From Moringa oleifera (taxonomy: Eukaryota > Streptophyta > Magnoliopsida > Brassicales > Moringaceae): a DNA stretch of 64,000 bases. The notes under the pieces were generated by a model, which saw nothing but the letters and a program-made list of their open reading frames with translations, ran no database searches and was not told the DNA's origin. The stretch is from NCBI GenBank assembly GCA_021397835.1, contig JAJFZO010000896.1:5682501-5746500 (forward strand), in the 5' to 3' direction. Position 1 is the stretch's first letter; each line of letters starts with the position of its first letter. Positions 59,482 through 64,000 of this stretch are shown one piece after another. Made by a program: the position numbers and the translations under genes.

Positions 59482-59523
59482 AATGAGCTGCTGTTTGCCA
59501 AAATTGAGTACATGTAGAAGAGG
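59482..59523 (+). pseudogene. Captured AGAMOUS-like MADS-box exon (K region, exon-5 equivalent)
   Basis: Exactly 42 bp lie between an acceptor (CCTGAATCAG) and a decayed donor (GC in place of GT: AGG then GCAACT). The translation is NELLFAKIEYM, a stop, then KR. AGAMOUS-type MADS-box proteins have NELLFAEIEYMQKR at this position in the keratin-like K domain, which mediates dimer and tetramer formation of these nuclear transcription factors. The stop replaces the glutamine codon CAG by TAG. A 42-bp length fits the small K-region exons of this gene class. Confidence 0.85.
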
Positions 59524-59718
59524 GCAACTCTATGCTCATAATCCCCTTAAATTTCTAATATGGTAGCATAGTTTAAACAAGCATATTGAGTTTCCATTGA
59601 TTTTGCCATTGAAAATCACTTCAGTAGCTTCAGGTCTGAATTGGAAAATTAGTGTCCACTTATAACCTGCAAATGTTTTCTTTCTGTCTCATTGAAACCA
59701 TTCATGGGTGCCTTGTAG
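59524..59718 (+). other. Retained intron of the captured MADS-box fragment
   Basis: About 195 bp between the two 42-bp exons, ending in GGTGCCTTGTAG, a good acceptor. Its presence shows capture of genomic DNA, not of a processed transcript. No other feature is seen in it. Confidence 0.7.
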
Positions 59719-59760
59719 GAAATTAACTTGCATAACAATAACCAGCTTCTCCAAGCAAAG
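59719..59760 (+). pseudogene. Captured AGAMOUS-like MADS-box exon (K region, exon-6 equivalent)
   Basis: Another exon of exactly 42 bp, bounded by CTTGTAG and GTACTC, translates without interruption to EINLHNNNQLLQAK. In AGAMOUS-lineage proteins the residues after the EYMQKR block read (R)EIxLxNxNxxLRxK, which matches in register. This is the end of the K domain. It continues in phase with the next exon. Confidence 0.88.
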
Positions 59761-59843
59761 GTACTCTCTCCCTCTTTCTCCCTCTCTTTCTCCTCTGTTT
59801 TTGCATCTTTTTTTGATTTTTCGATGGATATATATATAAGCAG
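59761..59843 (+). other. Short retained intron of the captured MADS-box fragment
   Basis: This 83-bp intron starts GTACTC and ends TATATATAAGCAG. It contains a CT-rich stretch (59767-59795) and an AT run close to the acceptor. Both borders are still functional-looking. Confidence 0.7.
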
Positions 59844-60021
59844 ATATTTAAGAATGAGAGGTACCAGTAAAACATGAACTTGATGCCAAGAGGAGGTAAT
59901 TAACTATGAGGTCATCCAGTCTTAATCCTTTGATTCCAGGAAATTTTTTCAAGTCAGTGCATTACAACCCACAAATCATCACTACTCACGCCAGGATCAG
60001 ATGGCCCTTCAATTAGTGTAA
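59844..60021 (+). pseudogene. Captured AGAMOUS-like C-terminal exon
   Basis: It opens IFKNERYQ and then hits TAA where a glutamine is expected. MNLMPRGGN follows before another stop, and after net +1 frameshifting the tail reads SALQPTNHHYSRQDQMALQLV-type sequence in two parts: ALQPTNHHYS and RQDQMALQLV, then the stop TAA. MNLMP and the terminal (R)QDQMALQLV are the conserved C-terminal motifs of C-lineage AGAMOUS proteins, so the origin is specific. Exon order, sizes and phases match the host gene class. A GTAAGT overlaps the stop (60018-60023). The MADS DNA-binding domain is absent. Confidence 0.9.
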
Positions 60022-60374
60022 GTCCCACAGATTTTTTGCAATTATAAAGAAGTAAATCCAACTGGATATATGTTGTAAAATTAAGCCAAACCATGAATTC
60101 ATTCCAAACGAATTAAGAGGATCCAGTGCTCCAGGTTTGATTAATGAAGCTGTAAACAAGATATGTACGTACTCTCTGTAGGTGTTCCCTTGACAAAGCT
60201 TAAGAGGCAGGGACCAACAATGGGGCAGAATTGCTTGAAGTTTAGCATGCTGGCTTCCCCCTTGAAAACTTAACTTATTTTTCCATGTTTCACTGCTACT
60301 TAATTAATAAACGGTCAGAAACATGGTCAATATGCTTAATATGTTCAACTTGTTAAAATACATAGGAATTAGGC
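60022..60374 (+). other. Probable 3' untranslated part of the captured MADS-box gene
   Basis: Sequence after the stop has an ordinary non-repetitive composition. A possible acceptor (ACTCTCTGTAG, 60172-60182) precedes GTGTTCCCTTGAC and GGCAGGGACC, which could be a 3' untranslated exon joined from the GTAAGT at the stop. Where the captured segment ends is not visible. Confidence 0.45.
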
Positions 60375-60665
60375 TTGAATTATATAAGTGGTAACAAGTA
60401 CACGTGCACATTGTGTAGCTTATTCAGATGGAAGTCATGCCCTCTCCATAAGGTGATGAGAACATATATAAAAAGCAAATCCCTTTGCCGCCTCATAGCA
60501 GTAGAAGGAAAGGGATGCTCATGCACGCCCACCACCACTAAGCCGAAGTTACAGTCAGCCTTCCTCAGCCCTCCCCCTTCTCTCGTGCGTTTTCTTTTTC
60601 TGGTGAAGCTGTGAATCCATGTGCAAGTGAATGAAGGAGCCAGTGACAGTGAGTGAATAAAGGCA
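60375..60665 (+). other. Unassigned segment, possibly a second captured fragment
   Basis: This is unlike the surrounding AT-rich DNA, with a TATA-like ACATATATAAAAAGC (60462-60476) followed by CCGCCTCATAGCAG, then a C-rich leader-like stretch (60510-60600). A 79-codon frame (60375-60614) covers it, but I recognise no protein and the composition suggests promoter and untranslated sequence. It lies between the MADS fragment and the inner subterminal repeats. Confidence 0.35.
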
Positions 60666-60790
60666 CCAACCTTTGTTCACAATTTCAGCCATAACTGTCA
60701 ATAAAGGGTTTTATTCACAGTTTTGGCCATAACTGTGAACAAATCTCTGCATCTTTTGTTCACAGTTATGGCTATAACTGTGAACAAAGC
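60666..60790. repeat. CACTA-2 subterminal palindromic repeats, inner cluster
   Basis: Three palindromes of the same family as the outer cluster (TTCACAGTT(A/T)TGGC(T/C)ATAACTGTGAA) lie here. The captured segment therefore sits inside the subterminal repeat zone, splitting it into an outer and an inner cluster. Confidence 0.82.
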
Positions 60791-61021
60791 CTTACATCTT
60801 CTTTAGAGACATCGAAAAATTAATTCATTCATTCTTTTTCTCCAATTACTCAAACATTTCTTCGATTCTTCAAGTAAGAAGTGTGCACTGTGAAGGGAGC
60901 CTCTCCGGGCTGTAGATGTGCAAACCAAACATTCAATCGGTTCTAACTATTTACATCGACGGGATTAAGAGTGTGTGCAGTGTTGCTTGCTTTTGGGTTC
61001 CACATCTCCTCCCTTTTCTCG
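60791..61021 (+). other. CACTA-2 leader exon candidate
   Basis: This moderately GC-richer stretch after the subterminal repeats ends in TTCTCG followed by GTAAGTTTAATCC, a strong donor at 61022. Position and signals fit the first, untranslated exon of the transposase transcript. There is no long frame. Confidence 0.45.
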
Positions 61022-61189
61022 GTAAGTTTAATCCTTTCTCCCAAAATATTATGCCATCTTTTTTGTTATAATGCAGAAATTATTGTTCCTTGATTTTTGG
61101 CTTTTAGTTTCATTATTTTTAAGCTCACATTCGGATGTGGTTCTCCTCCCATTGGGATTTTAGATATATGCATGGTTTCATTTTCATCA

Positions 61190-62440
61190 GGATTTTAGAT
61201 CTATTTTGAGGTTCAAAATATTTATTAAGATCCAAGATTTAGAAGTATGGGTTCCCGAATGTGGGATGAGAGTTCCTAGGTGAGGGGTTCTAGATCTAGG
61301 CTGAGAGTTTCGGATCTGAGTGAGAGGAGTTCTAGATCTGGGCTGGTGTTTTAGATTTCCACTGAGTATTTCAGATCTGGGTGAGAGGAGTTCCAGATCT
61401 GGGTTGGGGTTCTAGATCTAGGTTGAGTGTTTCAGATCTGGGTGAGAGGGGTTCCAGATCTGGGCTGGGGTTCCACATCTAGGCTGAGAGTTTCAGATCT
61501 GGGTGAAGGGTTCCAAATCTGGGTTGGGGTTCCAGATTTGAGTGAAGGGTCTGGGGTTCTAGATCTGGGTGAGGGGTTCCAGGTCTAGGCTGGAGTTTCC
61601 AGATATGAGTGAGGGGTCTGGGGGTTCTAGATCTGGCTGAGGGGTTCCAGATCTGGACTACGGATTCTAGACCTAAGTGAGGGGTCTAAAGGTTTCAGAT
61701 CTGGCTGAGGGGTTTCATCTCGGGGCTCTAGATTCCACATCTATGTTAGAGGTTCCAAATCTAGGCTAAGGATTTTAGATCTGAAGTCCTATTTTGGATT
61801 TGTACTAGGGATTCTAAAACTGTCTGCAGGGCTTCAAACATGGGCTAAGGATTTAATATCTTCGTTGGGATTTCAAATATGTGCTGGGAGTTCCAAATTT
61901 AGGTATGAGGTTTTTAATCTAGCTTAGAATTTTAGATCTATGCCAGATGTTCTAAATCTGGGTTCAAGGATTTAGATTTTGGCTAGGTATTCTAGATCTT
62001 GGTTGAGATTTTGGAGGTATACTAGGATTTTCATATCTGGGTGCAAGGTTTTAGATTTGGGTTAGAGATTCCAGATATTGGTTAGGATTTCAGAGCTTGA
62101 GGGTTCAAAATTGAGGGTTCAAGATTCCAAACCTGTGCTGGGGATTGTAGATATTGGTGCGAGTTTCTACTTCCATTAAGATTGTAGATCTAGGCGTGGT
62201 TCTACTTGTATCATTGTTTCACATCTGGGTTAGGAATTTCAGATTTATGTTGGGGGTTCCAGATTTATGATGAGGGTTTTAAATTTGGGTGCGAGATTTT
62301 ACTTTCATTAGGGTTACAGATCTGACATGGTTCTACTTCCATCGAGGTTCCAAATCTAACAGATCAAAATGTTGACCTTCATTGATTGCAACAAAGGAAG
62401 ATGTGGTTCTACTTTTATCCAGGTTTCAGATCTAGCTGAT
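61190..62440. repeat. Minisatellite in CACTA-2 (AGATCTGGG type)
   Basis: About 1.2 kb of tandem units with the core TTCCAGATCTGGG(C/T)TG(A/G)GG, roughly 20 bp each, best preserved between 61300 and 61680 and drifting to both sides. The unit contains AGATCT (a palindrome). It lies in the presumed first intron. It is flanked by two similar donor segments (61022 and 62461). No coding capacity is seen. Confidence 0.83.
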
Positions 62441-62460
62441 TAAAATTTCTTTTCAGTTTG

Positions 62461-63639
62461 GTAAGATTAATCTTTTGTCCCCAATTTATAATTACTTTTT
62501 TTCTTTTTATTAGTATCAGCTTTTATGCTTTTTTGTTCTTTTTCAGCTATTGGCATGGCTTTTCTCCAGCAAATATGACCAAAAAGGAGCTTTGTGGACT
62601 TTGATTTAAGTTTGCTTCTCAAGAAATTTTTAATAGCAAGTGAACTATCATGCAGTATAAATTAGACCATGAGATAAATCATTATCTAAAGTAAAAAGCA
62701 AATGAAATACTCATGGTTTAATATTTAGGATTATGTTATAAATAAAGTATTGAGCAAATAATAGTATTGCATGTAACAATCAAGGAGGAAGAATCTGTAA
62801 CTTTTTATATTTTTATTTTCAATTAATTTACTTTTTGTTTATATATAAATACAAAATTGCATCGATCCACTTGTTCCGATACAAACATTTTTCTAGTATA
62901 TTGAGTAACTTTACACTATGACATTGAAAAATCACATGTCACCATAAGAAAGAAAAATATCCTAATCGGTATTATTTTTCATGAATAGTTGTAGCATGAG
63001 AAAAAGTTTCTAACAATATAAAAGAAGTGTAGGATGAGATTTATATTAATTATTATAATTATTGATTGTAACAAATTAAAACATTTCGTAACTTATACAT
63101 TATAAAGATTTACAAATTTATCTAAAGACTTTATGTGAAATGATGATAGGTTATTTGTTAAAATATTTTAATAATTTAATTTTATGAGATTTTATAATTA
63201 TATTTGTATTTTTGTAATGATTATTAAAAATGAAATAGTAATAATATTTACAATGATCATCATTAAATAAAAAAAAATTGTAATGATATTGACCAAATTT
63301 GGAAAATTTGTTTCAATAGAGGAGATTATTATATGATCCTCAATTTCATATGGGCAGAAGTCCAAGACTAACATTATTAAAATATTAGATTTTATTATTT
63401 TCGTTTATATAATAAATATTTAAATTTAGTTTGATCATAATTGCAATCTGTGGATGATATTATTAATTATTTGATTTCATTTAGAGTGTTGTTAGTAAAC
63501 ATAGTTGATCTTTTATTTTGAATTTTTTGAATATTCATTTTTTCTTAAAAAAGTTGACATCTTAAAAAGTTTGGTAATTGTGATTAATAATAAGTTAATT
63601 AGGAAAATTATTACTGAAACATGATTTGTGTTTTTGCAG
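62461..63639 (+). other. CACTA-2 intron-like AT-rich region
   Basis: It starts with a donor-like GTAAGATTAATC. An acceptor-like TTCTTTTTCAG (62536-62546) precedes a small segment with ATGGCTTTTCTCCAGC, which is open only for a few codons. The remaining ~1 kb is AT-rich without features until TTTTTGCAG at 63631-63639. Confidence 0.4.
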
Positions 63640-63681
63640 GAGAAGATAGTATTGCAAGCTAATTGGGGAATCATTATTAAG
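63640..63681 (+). other. Small exon candidate in CACTA-2
   Basis: A 42-bp segment between TTTTTGCAG and GTAATC reads GAGAAGATAGTATTGC and ends ATTATTAAG. The splice sites are good, but no protein is recognised, so it may be an untranslated leader exon. Confidence 0.4.
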
Positions 63682-63857
63682 GTAATCATTATTTTTTTAC
63701 AAAATTTTATTTAATTGATTTTTTAATTTAATGTAAATTTAAGTTATACTTGTGTAATTTTATATTTAAAATTTATTTCACCAATTAGTAAAAAAATTCA
63801 TTTGTGTACAATGTTAGCGCATTATGCTTAGTAAATATAACCTTAGATACCGTTTTA

Positions 63858-63931
63858 GAATTATAAATGAATATTTTATTATCATCCACGTGTATAACAT
63901 GTGGATTAAATAAAATTTTCATTTATAATTC
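63858..63931. other. Long hairpin near the right edge
   Basis: The outer arms GAATTATAAATGAA and TTCATTTATAATTC are perfect complements over 14 bp. The inner arms (TATTTTATTATCATCCACGTG against CATGTGGATTAAATAAAATT) pair with few mismatches around a ~4-7 base loop. The total is about 74 bases. Function is unknown; a tiny MITE or a structured leader would fit. Confidence 0.65.
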
Positions 63932-64000
63932 TTTAATTGTCCATTTTGGACAGTTTGAAAATGCAATATTTATGTATTGCATATGATGTATAAATCTTGA
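63932..64000 (+). other. Window edge, CACTA-2 continues
   Basis: AT-rich sequence with a short palindrome (TTGTCCATTTTGGACAG, 63939-63955). No coding region begins before the edge. Confidence 0.4.

Larger units (their letters stand above)
59164..64000 (+). mobile_element. CACTA (En/Spm) transposon CACTA-2, 5' part, runs off the window
   Basis: It begins CACTACAAGAAAAAGTGG, a canonical CACTA terminus, and interrupts gag relic DNA. Subterminal palindromes of the type TTCACAGTTATGGCTATAAC with GTGAA follow. A captured gene segment, a leader exon, a minisatellite and intron-like DNA with small exons come next, all readable on the plus strand. No TNP2-type coding sequence has started by the window end. 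Strand and 5' assignment are inferred from splice signals. Confidence 0.85.

Noticed and set aside
60375..60614. 79-codon ORF as a real gene in CACTA-2
   Set aside because: The composition is promoter- and leader-like, there is no recognisable domain, and the segment overlaps a TATA-like site.
1..64000. tRNA, rRNA or other RNA genes
   Set aside because: I found no cloverleaf with A and B boxes and no rRNA segment. The tRNA-like words seen are retrotransposon primer binding sites.

Overview
This window is repeat-filled nuclear DNA of a flowering plant, most likely a eudicot. The signs are degenerate plant-type telomere motifs (CCCTAAA/TTTAGGG), two CACTA (En/Spm) transposons, Ty3/gypsy retrotransposons of the Tat lineage and of a second type, and a decayed piece of an AGAMOUS-like MADS-box gene. 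The sequence is strongly AT-rich. I see no intact host gene, no RNA gene and no CRISPR array; every recognisable protein is broken by stops, frameshifts or deletions.

Layout. 1-4018: a degenerate ~17-18 bp AATT-rich minisatellite that switches strand near 1619. 4019-7319: AT-rich block copy 1, the 3' end and LTR of a gypsy element, then C-rich telomere-like repeats. 7320-25934: a minus-strand Tat-lineage retrotransposon (gag, protease, RT/RNase H, extra RNase H, integrase) whose 3' LTR holds a complete 6,026-bp CACTA element (9166-15191, TSD AAG). 25935-33190: telomere-like repeat, a solo LTR, AATT array, block copy 2 and a gypsy LTR with gag. 33191-40745: telomere-like repeat, then block copy 3 split by a 4.6-kb gypsy element (33905-38476, TSD TTGAT). 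40746-59160: a large higher-order structure in which telomere-like arrays of both strands, ~0.6-kb LTRs and gag fragments recur in the same order (41.2-48.4 kb and 54.2-59.2 kb), with an AATT array and block copy 4 between them. 59164-64000: the 5' part of a second CACTA element that leaves the window.

The second CACTA element has captured genomic DNA from an AGAMOUS-lineage MADS-box gene (59482-60021). Two consecutive 42-bp K-region exons and the C-terminal exon, ending in the lineage signature QDQMALQLV plus stop, are still separated by their introns. This is the most notable item in the window. The second is the higher-order array of telomere-like repeat and LTR units with homologous strand-switch junctions.

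Relative order of events that can be read: CACTA-1 inserted into the Tat LTR after the Tat element arrived; the 33.9-38.5 kb gypsy element inserted into an existing block copy; the LTRs at 44.8, 52.3 and 56.5 kb were multiplied by segmental duplication, since their flanks match; CACTA-2 inserted into a gag copy that is itself part of a duplicated unit.
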